From the NCBI RefSeq assembly GCF_004795895.1, contig NZ_CP039250.1:1426001-1490000 (forward strand): 64,000 nt of DNA, written 5' to 3'. How positions within the stretch are numbered: position 1 is the first letter of the stretch; every line of letters starts with the position of its first letter. The DNA is from Sphingopyxis sp. PAMC25046. GTDB lineage: Bacteria > Pseudomonadota > Alphaproteobacteria > Sphingomonadales > Sphingomonadaceae. Of this stretch, positions 8,301 through 16,768 are shown piece after piece. A model generated the notes under the pieces. It did not search any database. It was not told the DNA's origin and saw only the letters and a program-made list of their open reading frames with translations. The position numbers were made by a program, and so were the translations under genes.

Positions 8301-11276
8301 GGCATCATCCTGTCGGGCGGCGGCGCGGTCGAAAATGCCGGCGACATCACCGGCGTCGATGGCGGCATGTTCATTCAGGGCACCGCGATCAACACCGATC
8401 CCGGCGAAGATCGCAGCGGACTGACCGCTAGCGTCGTCAACAGCGGAACCATCACCGGCACCCGCGATGACGGGCTCAACGGCTATGGCGTCGGCTTCGG
8501 CAGCGACCTTTCGACCGCGACGCTCGACAACAGCGGCACGATCAGCAGCGTCGCGGCGGCAGGCGTGTTTCACGGCACGCTCGGCGACGTGACGATCAAC
8601 AACAGCGCTGACGGCGTGATCGAGGGTGGCGCCTATGGCGTCTACACCAGCGGCGAAGGCAAGCTCGACCTGACCAACGCCGGCACGATCCAGAGCGCCG
8701 GTACGGGCATCGAATCGACGACGCAGACCAACCTCGTCAACAGTGGCACGATTACCGGCGGAAGCGGCGTCGCAGTGCTGCTCGGCGCCTTCGACGACAA
8801 TGTCACGCTGGGCACGGGCAGCGCGATTTCGGGCCTCGTCGATGCGGGCGACGGTATCGACACGCTGACGCTCGACGGCGACGTCCTCGAACTGACCGAA
8901 GCGCAGCAACTGACCGCCGCCAATGGCTTCGAGGCGCTCGACGTCGCGGCGGGCTATTGGTCGACATCGGGCTTCGTCGGCGAATTCGGCAATGTCACGA
9001 TCGACGCGGGTGCGTCGCTCCAGGTCAACGAAGTCGACCTCGGCGAAGAAGGCACCTCGTCGCCGATCCTCACCTCGGCGGTGCGGACCGACGGCCTGCT
9101 CGTGCTCAACTTCGGGGAGGACGAAACCGTCTCGGCGCTCGACGATCTGACGATCGACGGGGCCGGGCAGCTGCAGCTGATCGGCGATGCCGTTTTCACC
9201 GTCGATACCGCGAATATCGCGCACACCGGCGGCACGATCATCTCCAACGGCGGGCTGGTGCTTACCGGCGTGCTCCAGGGCGATGTGCGGACCGAAGGCG
9301 ACGGTTATTTCGAACTCGGCGCTGGCGGGACCGAGGGCAGCTTCGCGGGCAACATCGTCAACGACGGCCGCTTCGTCTTCAATCGCTCGGACAATTATGA
9401 CTTCCTCGGCGATTTCTCGGGCAATGGCGTGCTCGACAAGATGGGCGATGGCGCGCTGACCTTCATGGGCGACTATGCCTTCGAAGGGGTGACGAACATC
9501 CTCGGCGGTTCGGTGCGCATCGGCGGAACGATCGATCCGACGACCGATTTCAACCTCGGCGAGGGCGGTACGCTCGACATCACGGGCAAGGACCAGACGA
9601 TCGGCGGCCTTGAAGGCCAGGAAGGTTCGACCGTCGAACTCGGCAACAGCCAGCTGACCGTCGACCAGCCCGGGAACACCGCGTTCGGCGGCAACATCTC
9701 GGGCACCGGAAGCTTCGTCAAACAGGGTGAAGGCACGCTCAACCTGACCGGCAACAGCACATACACCGGCCCCACCGCGGTCAACGGCGGCACCCTTGCG
9801 GTGAACGGCTCGATCGTCTCGCCGGTGACCGTCAACAGCGGCGGCACCCTCGGCGGAAACGGCAGCGTCGGTTCGACGACGGTCGGCGACGGCGGCACGC
9901 TTGCGCCGGGCAATTCGATCGGCCGGCTCACGGTCAACGGCGACCTCGCCTTCGCCGCCGGCTCGACCTACGAGGTCGAAGTCAACGCCGCGGGCGAGGC
10001 CGACCGCCTCGACGCCACCGGCGCGGTGACAATCGACAGCACCGCAAGCGTTGCCGTCCTCGCCGAAGAGGGCGAATATAACGGGCGGACCGATTATGTG
10101 ATCCTGACGGGCGCGGGCGGCATCACCGGCACCTTCGGGACGGTGACGAGCGATCTCGCCTTCCTCGATCCGCTGCTGCGCTACGACGCCAATTCGGTGA
10201 TCCTGTCGCTTTATCGCAACGACATCGACTTCGCCGACATCGCGATCGGCTTCAACCAGGCGAGCGTCGCGACCGCGGTCCAGGCGCTCGGGATCGACAA
10301 CCCCCTTTACGAAGCGGTTCTGGTCCAGAATGCGGCGACCGCGCAGGCGAGTTTCGGCGATCTGTCGGGCGAAATCCTCGCCAGTTCGCTCAGCGGCTTG
10401 ACCGACGACAGCCGCCACCTGCGTAACAGCCTGATGGGGATGAAGGCGCCCGAGGAAAGCGGCGCGTTCGTCTGGGGCTCGGCCTTCGGCGGCTGGGGCG
10501 ACTTTGACGCCAATCGCGGCAATTTTGCGATGGACACCGACCACAAGGGGCTGGTCGCGGGCGTCGGTTTCGGCGGCAACGGCTTTGCCGCGGCGCTTTC
10601 GGCGGGGATCGGGGGGTCGGACTTCCGCTTCGACGGCCGCAATGACCGGGCCGAGGTCGACAGCAAATATCTCGCCGCGCACGCCACCTATGGCAGCGGC
10701 GAGGGGCTACGCGGCACCGTCGGGGTCAGCTATGCCTGGCACGACATCGACACCAGCCGCGGCATCAGCGGCGCGCCGCTGGCGCAAACGCTGACGTCGA
10801 AGCGCGATGCCGACACGCTGCAGATCTTCGGCGAAATCGGTTACGACATCACCGCCGGCAACACGGCGATCACGCCCTTTGCCCGGCTGGCGCATGTCGA
10901 CACCGGAAGCGACGCCTTCACCGAAACCGGCGGCAATGCGGCGCTGACGGTGGGCAAGGCCGACCAGAAGACGACCTTCCTCAGCCTCGGCGCACGGGCG
11001 CAGTTCAACGCGGGGCAGCCGGGCTTCCAGCCCTATGTCTCGGCGGCGTGGAACCGCGCCTTCAACGACCGCGGCGCGCCGATCGTCTCGCGCTTCGTCG
11101 CGGGTGGTCCGGCATTCGACATCCTTGGCATCGCAATCCCCAAAAATTCGGCGGAGGTCGAAGCCGGCTTTGAATTCACCACGGGGGCCTTCCGCCTCGG
11201 CGCGGCCTACACCGGCACGCTGGCGTCGGATCGCAGCGCCCATGGTGCACGGGTAACTGCGCGCATCGCCTTCTGA
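5367..11276 (+). CDS. Giant autotransporter (type Va) with repetitive beta-helix passenger
   Basis: This 1969-residue secreted protein starts with a signal peptide ending in AAPAAAQ. The passenger (about 40-1640) is built of many short repeats of the form NSGTIxG / NAGTIxG / GGGSVTNSG, typical of a right-handed beta-helix. Near 1450-1530 there are passenger-associated repeats (GTLNLTGNSTYTGPT, then GGTLAVNG and GGTLAPGNSIG). The C-terminal barrel (about 1690-1969) begins around FVWGSAFGGWGDF and ends in VTARIAF with a terminal Phe. It should thread its passenger across the outer membrane. The second ATG (5367) is preferred because AGGGGAG precedes it at good spacing; the first ATG (5346) adds seven residues. 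No protease triad is obvious, so an adhesin role is likely but not shown. Confidence 0.9.
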   Translation: MSRISKSRLLATSAIVGLSIGQIAAPAAAQESFGIHNDQPELLEIVIEEEDPDVEGLDIGIYADNGPVTVDNAGEIRGLGTSIGSAESRPSGGIVIAQPGSSVTNRDSGEIIGGSNGIATSYFFSEDENDDELPPQPLAANTSVTNAGTIIGQAGAGVALAGGGSVTNNDGLIQGLNGAPGSGVNGIGVAITEFPDAIAEGVTGIGTVTNIDTGIIEGQTFGVVLQGGGTINNEGGRIQATGQFNPAIPGAQVPFGIVMGATPEQTGRSATLNNEGVVLGFFGVLAGGALETTTINNEGIINGSAGAILGQSNGELIVNNAEGGEIASGGNGIQAGTSRLTVDNAGTIRGDSQNGINILTADAAIANSGTIRGGQFGVVTNAQPTTPEGPGQFLAVNAAVTNSGTIIGNNNDAVRLVGGGTVVNSGVISGLNNAQSDGVNMYAYDGQDPAGYVSSVTNTTEGQITGVRAGVALSSGGTVDNAGAIDGNSMGVLIQNGEEPLTGTITNSGTINGLAGDGIVGFGNLESFSVANSGAITGAAGDGVYASTTDGVTVIENAEDGTITGAASGIHAELGGLDLTNAGTIHGDGVNPGFDAPPDAGVTISGGPSSVVNSGSITGNRFGITTANYFNPATGQLQGLATGTTVVNTGTIYGYNDDGVRLIGGGSVTNSGEIGGQIDAFADGVSMFAYTDQANEDYSALVTNETEGRIIGVRFGVILSGGGEVVNDGEILGASGGVYIQGTALNTDPNEERSGLTANVVNRGTITGLGDFGGTGTEGYGVGFGSDMSTATLVNSGTISSDFAEGVSHGSLADLMITNEEAGVITGATSGIYSGSSGTLTVDNAGTIRGEGAYDGFGAPPDAGITIGTASSSVTNSGTISGANAGITTAFVFDEEIGALVGLAVGTQVTNSGSILGEANDGVRLIGGGSVTNSGSIRGEGTTFADGISMYAFTDQAKEDFSASVVNAEGGEIEGTRFGIILSGGGAVENAGDITGVDGGMFIQGTAINTDPGEDRSGLTASVVNSGTITGTRDDGLNGYGVGFGSDLSTATLDNSGTISSVAAAGVFHGTLGDVTINNSADGVIEGGAYGVYTSGEGKLDLTNAGTIQSAGTGIESTTQTNLVNSGTITGGSGVAVLLGAFDDNVTLGTGSAISGLVDAGDGIDTLTLDGDVLELTEAQQLTAANGFEALDVAAGYWSTSGFVGEFGNVTIDAGASLQVNEVDLGEEGTSSPILTSAVRTDGLLVLNFGEDETVSALDDLTIDGAGQLQLIGDAVFTVDTANIAHTGGTIISNGGLVLTGVLQGDVRTEGDGYFELGAGGTEGSFAGNIVNDGRFVFNRSDNYDFLGDFSGNGVLDKMGDGALTFMGDYAFEGVTNILGGSVRIGGTIDPTTDFNLGEGGTLDITGKDQTIGGLEGQEGSTVELGNSQLTVDQPGNTAFGGNISGTGSFVKQGEGTLNLTGNSTYTGPTAVNGGTLAVNGSIVSPVTVNSGGTLGGNGSVGSTTVGDGGTLAPGNSIGRLTVNGDLAFAAGSTYEVEVNAAGEADRLDATGAVTIDSTASVAVLAEEGEYNGRTDYVILTGAGGITGTFGTVTSDLAFLDPLLRYDANSVILSLYRNDIDFADIAIGFNQASVATAVQALGIDNPLYEAVLVQNAATAQASFGDLSGEILASSLSGLTDDSRHLRNSLMGMKAPEESGAFVWGSAFGGWGDFDANRGNFAMDTDHKGLVAGVGFGGNGFAAALSAGIGGSDFRFDGRNDRAEVDSKYLAAHATYGSGEGLRGTVGVSYAWHDIDTSRGISGAPLAQTLTSKRDADTLQIFGEIGYDITAGNTAITPFARLAHVDTGSDAFTETGGNAALTVGKADQKTTFLSLGARAQFNAGQPGFQPYVSAAWNRAFNDRGAPIVSRFVAGGPAFDILGIAIPKNSAEVEAGFEFTTGAFRLGAAYTGTLASDRSAHGARVTARIAF
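6399..8678 (+). repeat. Three tandem units (about 710, 790 and 780 bp) inside the autotransporter passenger
   Basis: Units begin at the recurring (N)AGTIRGD / AGTIHGDG / AGTIRGEG coding segments near 6399, 7109 and 7899; the next boundary is AGTIQSAG near 8679. Units two and three are very alike: each contains APPDAG(V/I)TI, then DGVRLIGGGSVTNSG, FADG(V/I)SM(F/Y)A(Y/F)TDQA, GVILSGGG or GIILSGGG, YIQGTALNTDP or FIQGTAINTDP, and YGVGFGSD(M/L)STATL. The first unit is more divergent (NDAVRLVGGGTVVNSG). This indicates segmental duplication on top of the finer beta-helix repeats. Confidence 0.8.
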
Positions 11277-11312
11277 TAGCGACCCGATCGGAAGCGGTTC
11301 ACGCAGGCTTGG

Positions 11313-11350
11313 GGCCGAGGCAACATATGTCGCCTCGGCCTCATTCTTTT
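11313..11350. terminator. Bidirectional rho-independent terminator between convergent genes
   Basis: A perfect 9-bp stem GGCCGAGGC/GCCTCGGCC with a 10-nt loop is followed on the plus strand by a T-rich stretch (TCATTCTTTT). It lies between the 3' end of the autotransporter gene and the 3' end of the minus-strand receptor gene, as expected for a shared terminator. Confidence 0.75.
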
Positions 11351-11360
11351 GTCCTGATGC

Positions 11361-14300
11361 TTAGAACTTGACGCTCAACCCGGCGGTGATCCTGCGATCG
11401 GTCAGGCCCTGGAAGCAGAGCAGCGCCTTGTTGTTCACGCAATATTGGTTCTGGTCGCCGCGCAGCAGGTTGATGCCCTCGACGCCGACGTTGATGTGAT
11501 CGTTGATGTCGTAATTGATGCTGGCGTTGAGCTGCCCCCGCGCCCCGTTGATCAGCGGGAGGCCAAAGAAGAAGGGATCGTCCGACACATAGCTCGACCG
11601 CCACGTATAGCGCAGCCGCGCATTGAGCCCGTATTTGTCGTAGAACAGTGTCGCGTTATAGGCATATTTCGACAGGTTGGTCAGCGAGATCAGGTCCTGC
11701 GAACCCGGATAGCCGAGCTGGGTGAACACCGTCCGCGGCCCGTCGGCGGTGCGATATTCGCGCGCCGAGCCGCCCGCCTTCTGATAGGTGAAATTGCCGA
11801 TGAAGCCGAAGCCGGAGGCGAAGCCGAGCACATCCTCCCACGCCGAAAGATCATGCTGGAACGCGACCTCGACGCCGGTTTGCGTCGTCGTGCCCGGAAC
11901 GTTGAAGGTCGAACTGCGCGGAACGCAGATGCCGACGCCCTGGATCGGGTTGTTGATGTTGCGGTTGGCGATCGGGTTATAGATGCCGCCGTCGGGGCAC
12001 GACGGGTCGATCGAAATATTGAGGTTGCCGTCGGCGTCGAGATTGGGGGCCGGATCTTCCTGCCGCTGCGCGAACAAATTGGTGCGGCTCTTGTGGAAGA
12101 AACCGATGCTGATCAGGCTCGACGGCGCGAAATAATATTCGCCCGACAGGTCGAACGACCACACCGCTTCGGGGACGAGGTCGGGGTTGCCCACCGCGAC
12201 CGGCGTGTTCGCGCCGGTGCCGAAGGAAAAGGAGGTCGACAGCGTGTCGAAATTCGGGCGGCGAATGTCGCGCGCGATACCCGCGCGGACGAGGAAGCGG
12301 TCGGCGGGTTCGAGCACGAGATTAAAGCGCGGCAACAGGAAGTTGTACGAGCTTTTCGCGACCGTCTGCCCTGTGACCTCGCCGTTGGCGATATTGTTGC
12401 CGGTCGAGGACAGGCTGGTGTGCAGCCAGCGCACGCCCGCGTTGCCGCGCACCGGCATGCCGGCGATCTCACCTTCCATATTCGCCTGAAAATAGGCGGC
12501 ATTCGTCGTTTCCTTGATCTTGAAGAAGCCCGCGAAGGATTCGGTCGGCGTCACCAGCGACGCGATTGGCGGCCCTTGCGTCGCGGCGGCGTTGCTCGCG
12601 TCGATGGCAGCGTTGAGCGCATCGAGCACCTTCGCGGGATCGTCGAACGCCAGCCCGCCGTCGATCAGCAGGAAGTCCGGGAAATAAAGCCGGCGCCCGT
12701 CGGCCGCGTTGAAGTTGCTCGGTCCCGGGATCAATATATCGGAAAACAGGTCGCCCGACGGCCGGTTCCATGCGCTTGTCGTGTTGGTCAGGCTGACATT
12801 TCGTGAAAATTCGTTGTTTTCCGCCGAGGTGCGGTTCCAGCGATAGCCGAAATCGATCGAAGTGACGAACGGGTTGAGATCGCTCGTATCATACGAGAAA
12901 TCGAGGCGCGCCGCCCTTTCCTGATTGTCGGTCGTGTTCGCGCCCTGCGCCACTTGCTGCAGTTGATAATTGGCGGGGTCGAGCAATTGCGCCGTCGTCG
13001 GCGCGAAGGGGCTCGCCTGGTCGATTCCGAATTGCAGCGTGCCGCCGCGAAGGTCGAATTCGATCGGCACGCCATTGTCGATGCTCCGCCCGATTTGCGG
13101 CTGCGGGCCATTGGGGTTGATGAAGTCGAGCGTCGTCGAGAAGTTCGGAAAGTCCGATTTCGAGGTCGACAGCGCTACTTCGGCGCGCATTCTCAGCTTG
13201 TCGGTTACCTGCCAGTCGGTGCCAAAGTCGAACACCCGGCTTTTGGTGACGCGCGCTCCGGTGTCGCTCGACGTGCGCATATTTGGATCGATCACCGTTC
13301 CGGTGCTGCCGCCGATACCGAGCGTGCCCGCGACCGTCGCATCGACGCTGCCAAGGTCGATCGGGCCGTCGGGTCCGTCGAGCGTGCCCCAGTTGACCGT
13401 TTCGAACGCGCTATTGTCGGTCGCGTCGACGACCGAGGGCGTCGCGGTGCCCGAAATCTGCACGCGGTGGCTTTGCTGGCCGCGCGTCTGGTTGTTGAGC
13501 GTCGCGTCGAAATAGAATTTCAGGTCGTCGTTCGGCTTCCATTCGAGCGCCGCGGTGCCGTTGTAGGTTTCATATTCGTAATTCTCCAATCCCTGCTGAA
13601 GGAACTGGATGCGCAGGAAGGGAAAAGCCTCGGCGCTCGGGCCCGAACCGGGAAGGACGACCGCGTCGCGGTCGACGCGCGGCTTGAACGCGGCGACGTC
13701 CTGCCGGGCATAGCTCCCGCTCAACACGATGCCGATTTCGCCGATGCCGGTATCCCAATTGCTGCCGACCGTCGCCGACAGCCGGGGCAGGGTCGATTTC
13801 GACAGGTCGCTGTTTTCCATCTGGGCGCGCGCGGCGATCAGCGGTTCCTTGAGGTCGAGCGGGCGGATTGTCCGCAGGTTGATTGTGCCGCCGACCGATC
13901 CCTCGATCGTCTGCGCGGTCGGGACCTTCGTTACCTCGACGGAGGCGATCAAGGCGGCGGGCAGATCCTCGAAGCTGATGCCCGAGCGGCCGGCGCCCGA
14001 CCCGACGGTCGACACGCCGTTGATTTCGGTGCGGTTGGCGTCGGTGCCGCGGATCTGCACCGCATTGCCGACGCCCGCCTGCCGGGTGATCTGGACCCCG
14101 GTGACATTTTCCAGCACTTCGGCAAGGTTCTGGTCGGGCAGTTTGCCGATATCTTCGGCCTGGATGACCTCGACGATATTGTCGGAGGTGCGCTTTTCGC
14201 CCAGCGCGGTGGCAAGGGAACTGCGGATGCCCGTGACGACGATCGCATCATCACCCACCTCATCGGCGGCGGAACTGCCTGTCTCCTGCGCGACCGGCTC

Positions 14301-14408
14301 CTGCGCAAAGGCGGGAAGGGCGAGCATCGACAGGGCGGTCGTGCCCAGCAAGGTCGCTACCGAAATCATTTTACCGCGCGAAACGCGCACGAGGCTGCCC
14401 CGAATCAT
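11361..14408 (-). CDS. TonB-dependent outer-membrane receptor of the alginate locus
   Basis: The 1015-residue protein has a signal peptide (ending near LALPAFAQ), a TonB-box-like DDAIVVTGIRSSL, a plug domain (AEDIGKLPDQNLAEVLENVTG, then VQIRGTDANRTEING and GSVGGTINLRTIRPLDL), and a long beta-barrel ending in GLSVKF. This layout matches the Xanthomonas/Caulobacter-type receptors that import oligosaccharides. The ATG at 14408 follows GGGAGAG. It is divergent from the PL6 lyase gene across about 146 bp and probably takes up alginate oligomers. Substrate assignment is from context only. Confidence 0.88.
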   Translation of the reverse strand: MIRGSLVRVSRGKMISVATLLGTTALSMLALPAFAQEPVAQETGSSAADEVGDDAIVVTGIRSSLATALGEKRTSDNIVEVIQAEDIGKLPDQNLAEVLENVTGVQITRQAGVGNAVQIRGTDANRTEINGVSTVGSGAGRSGISFEDLPAALIASVEVTKVPTAQTIEGSVGGTINLRTIRPLDLKEPLIAARAQMENSDLSKSTLPRLSATVGSNWDTGIGEIGIVLSGSYARQDVAAFKPRVDRDAVVLPGSGPSAEAFPFLRIQFLQQGLENYEYETYNGTAALEWKPNDDLKFYFDATLNNQTRGQQSHRVQISGTATPSVVDATDNSAFETVNWGTLDGPDGPIDLGSVDATVAGTLGIGGSTGTVIDPNMRTSSDTGARVTKSRVFDFGTDWQVTDKLRMRAEVALSTSKSDFPNFSTTLDFINPNGPQPQIGRSIDNGVPIEFDLRGGTLQFGIDQASPFAPTTAQLLDPANYQLQQVAQGANTTDNQERAARLDFSYDTSDLNPFVTSIDFGYRWNRTSAENNEFSRNVSLTNTTSAWNRPSGDLFSDILIPGPSNFNAADGRRLYFPDFLLIDGGLAFDDPAKVLDALNAAIDASNAAATQGPPIASLVTPTESFAGFFKIKETTNAAYFQANMEGEIAGMPVRGNAGVRWLHTSLSSTGNNIANGEVTGQTVAKSSYNFLLPRFNLVLEPADRFLVRAGIARDIRRPNFDTLSTSFSFGTGANTPVAVGNPDLVPEAVWSFDLSGEYYFAPSSLISIGFFHKSRTNLFAQRQEDPAPNLDADGNLNISIDPSCPDGGIYNPIANRNINNPIQGVGICVPRSSTFNVPGTTTQTGVEVAFQHDLSAWEDVLGFASGFGFIGNFTYQKAGGSAREYRTADGPRTVFTQLGYPGSQDLISLTNLSKYAYNATLFYDKYGLNARLRYTWRSSYVSDDPFFFGLPLINGARGQLNASINYDINDHINVGVEGINLLRGDQNQYCVNNKALLCFQGLTDRRITAGLSVKF

Positions 14409-14554
14409 CCCACTCTCCCTCATTGCCTTGTTTGGAGAGAGGCTCTTCCTGTCAGACCAATATGTCAACCCATGATTCATACCATATCTGGGTTGATATT
14501 GTCCTACCTCTTGTATAGTCCAATGGCTAAGAATCATAAAAAGGGTGAGGCGCA
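14409..14554. promoter_or_regulatory. Divergent promoter/operator region of the alginate locus
   Basis: This region separates the receptor gene and the PL6 operon. It contains GTCAGACCAATAT (14451-14463) and TTCATACCATAT (14476-14487), which resemble one arm of the GTCATACCAAATTGTATGAC palindrome before the local FadR-type regulator gene (25714-25733). A possible sigma70 -10 element TATAGT is at 14514-14519, with TTGATA 15 nt upstream; that spacing is short. On the minus strand TTGACA (complement of 14463-14468) could be a -35 element. Confidence 0.5.
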
Positions 14555-16768
14555 GTGCGGATAAGGGCGATTCTAACACTGGTGATGCTGGTCTCGACCG
14601 CGCATCCGGCGCTGGCGCGCGACCTGCTCGTGGCCGATCAGGCGCAATATAGGGCTGCGGTCAAAAAGGCGCAGCCGGGCGACAATATCATCCTCGCCGA
14701 CGGCGAGTGGCGCGATTTCCAGATCGTCTTCACGGGCGCCGGCACCGCCGCCAAGCCGATCGTGCTGACCGCGCAGACCATGGGCAAGGTGCTGATCACC
14801 GGCCAGTCGAGCCTGCGCATCGGCGGAAAGCATCTGCTCGTTTCGGGTCTCGTCTTCAAAAATGGCGCGAGCCCGACCGATCAGGTCATCAGCTTCCGCC
14901 GCGATTCTAAGACGCTCGCCACCGACAGCCGCGTCACCGAGACCGTGATCGACGGCTTCAGCAAGTCCGACCGCCGCGCCGAGGACATCTGGGTCGCGCT
15001 TTACGGCACCGGCAACCGCGTCGATCATTCGCACTTCGAGGGCAAGACCAACGCCGGCGTGACGCTCGCGGTGATCCGCCGCGCCGGCGATCCGCTCGAT
15101 AACGGCCACCGCATCGACCATAATTATTTCGGCCCGCGCCCGCCCTTGGGGTCGAACGGCGGCGAGACGATCCGCATCGGCACCAGCGAGGAATCGCTGT
15201 CCGACAGCCACACGATCGTCGAGCGCAACATCTTCGACCGGACGAGCGGCGAGGTCGAGATCGTCTCGATCAAATCGGGCGGCAATATCATCCGCGAAAA
15301 CCTCGTGCTCGAAGCGCAGGGTGCTTTCGTGCTCCGCCACGGCAACGGCAACCTCGTCGAGCGCAACATCTTCTTCGGCAAGGGCGTGCCCGACACCGGC
15401 GGCGTGCGCGTGATCAACCGCGATCAGATCGTGCGCGACAATTATTTCGAAGGGCTCGCGGGCGGCTCGTTCAAAAGCGCGATCGCCGTGATGAACGGCG
15501 TCCCCAATTCGGTGATCAACCGCTATCATCAGGTCGCGAACGCGCGGATCGAGCGCAACAGCCTCATCGACATCGCGCGCATCACCCTGGCGGCGGGCGC
15601 CGACGCCGAACGTTCGGCGCCGCCCGTGGACAGCAAATTCGAGCGCAACCTGATCGTCGGCGCCAAGGGGGCGGACCCGTTCCGCGCCGAAGGCGAGATC
15701 GGCGGCATTACGTTTGCGGGCAATGTTCAGGCAAAGGCCGCTAGGCCCTTGCTGACCGCCGGGGTCGAGCAGCGCGACGTGGCGCTCGAACGTGCCGCCA
15801 ATGGCCTGCTTTACCCGACCGACCCCGCGCTCGCCGCCGTCGGCGCCCCGCGCGACCTCAAACCCGTGTCCCGCGAAGAGGTCGGCGCAAGCTGGTATCG
15901 CGGCGACGCGCCGGAGGCGGCGTTCGGCGCCGGCGCCACACGGCCGATCGCGGCGGGCGCCTCGCTCGCAGAAGCGGTCGCCGATGCGAACGCCGGCGAC
16001 ACGCTGGCGCTCGCCACCGGCACCTATGACATCGCCGCCCCGCTGGCGGTGCAACGTCGGCTGACCATCGCCGGCGCGAAGGATGCAAAGCCTGTGCTGC
16101 GCGTCGCGTCGAGCCTCGCGCGGATCGCGGGCGGCGGCGGGCTGCGGCTCGAAAATCTCGCGGTCGACGCAAGCGCGGCGTCCGGCGAGGACGCGCTGAT
16201 TGCGGTCGCGTCGGGCGTCGCCCCCAACTACAGCATTACGCTCGACCGTGTATCGGTGCGCGGCCCGGGCAAGGGCCGCCTCGACGGCATCGCGATGGCG
16301 CCCGGTACTTTCGCCGACGATGTGACCATCACCAACAGCGATTTCGCCGCAATGGGCGTTGTCGTCGCCGCGACCGGCGAGCAGGAACCGAAGGGCTGGT
16401 ATCCGATGGAACGGCTGACGATCGCCGGCAGCCGCTTCGCGCGCGTCGCGATGGTCGCCGACCTGCTGCGCAAGGGCACCGACGAAAGCACCTTTGGCCC
16501 CTGGTTTGCGATGACCGGATCGAGCGTCGCGGGCAGTGGGAAGGGCGGCGCGTCGCTGCGCGTCTCGGGCGCCCAGCACACCGACATCGCGCAGAACAGC
16601 TTCGCCAAGTCGGACGGCATCGTCGTCATCCATTCGGTCGGCGCGCCCGAAACGCGGATCGCGTCGAACGCCTTCGCCGCGACCCCCGCGCCGCGCATCG
16701 AGGAACTCGCGTGGAAAGGCCCGCCGCGCGGGCAGATCAGCGGCAATGTAGTGGAGGGACGCCCGTGA
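14555..16768 (+). CDS. Polysaccharide lyase family 6 alginate lyase
   Basis: The protein has 737 residues: a signal peptide (ending near AHPALA) followed by two stretches of parallel beta-helix character. The N-terminal half is the PL6 (chondroitinase B-like) domain. The usual PL6 catalytic Lys and Arg are recognisable in IVSIKSGGN and FVLRHGNGN, about 20 residues apart. The C-terminal half (about 450-737) looks like a second right-handed beta-helix. PL6 enzymes beta-eliminate alginate or dermatan sulfate; the neighbouring PL17 gene argues for alginate. It starts at GTG 14555 after AGGGTGAGG. Its stop overlaps the next start (GTGA). Confidence 0.87.
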   Translation: MRIRAILTLVMLVSTAHPALARDLLVADQAQYRAAVKKAQPGDNIILADGEWRDFQIVFTGAGTAAKPIVLTAQTMGKVLITGQSSLRIGGKHLLVSGLVFKNGASPTDQVISFRRDSKTLATDSRVTETVIDGFSKSDRRAEDIWVALYGTGNRVDHSHFEGKTNAGVTLAVIRRAGDPLDNGHRIDHNYFGPRPPLGSNGGETIRIGTSEESLSDSHTIVERNIFDRTSGEVEIVSIKSGGNIIRENLVLEAQGAFVLRHGNGNLVERNIFFGKGVPDTGGVRVINRDQIVRDNYFEGLAGGSFKSAIAVMNGVPNSVINRYHQVANARIERNSLIDIARITLAAGADAERSAPPVDSKFERNLIVGAKGADPFRAEGEIGGITFAGNVQAKAARPLLTAGVEQRDVALERAANGLLYPTDPALAAVGAPRDLKPVSREEVGASWYRGDAPEAAFGAGATRPIAAGASLAEAVADANAGDTLALATGTYDIAAPLAVQRRLTIAGAKDAKPVLRVASSLARIAGGGGLRLENLAVDASAASGEDALIAVASGVAPNYSITLDRVSVRGPGKGRLDGIAMAPGTFADDVTITNSDFAAMGVVVAATGEQEPKGWYPMERLTIAGSRFARVAMVADLLRKGTDESTFGPWFAMTGSSVAGSGKGGASLRVSGAQHTDIAQNSFAKSDGIVVIHSVGAPETRIASNAFAATPAPRIEELAWKGPPRGQISGNVVEGRP

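Noticed and set aside
5220..10682. 1820-residue open frame antisense to the autotransporter gene
   Set aside because: Its composition (Arg, Asp, Ala, Val rich, no domains, no signal) is that of a mirror frame of GC-rich repetitive coding DNA. The plus-strand gene has signal peptide, repeats and barrel.
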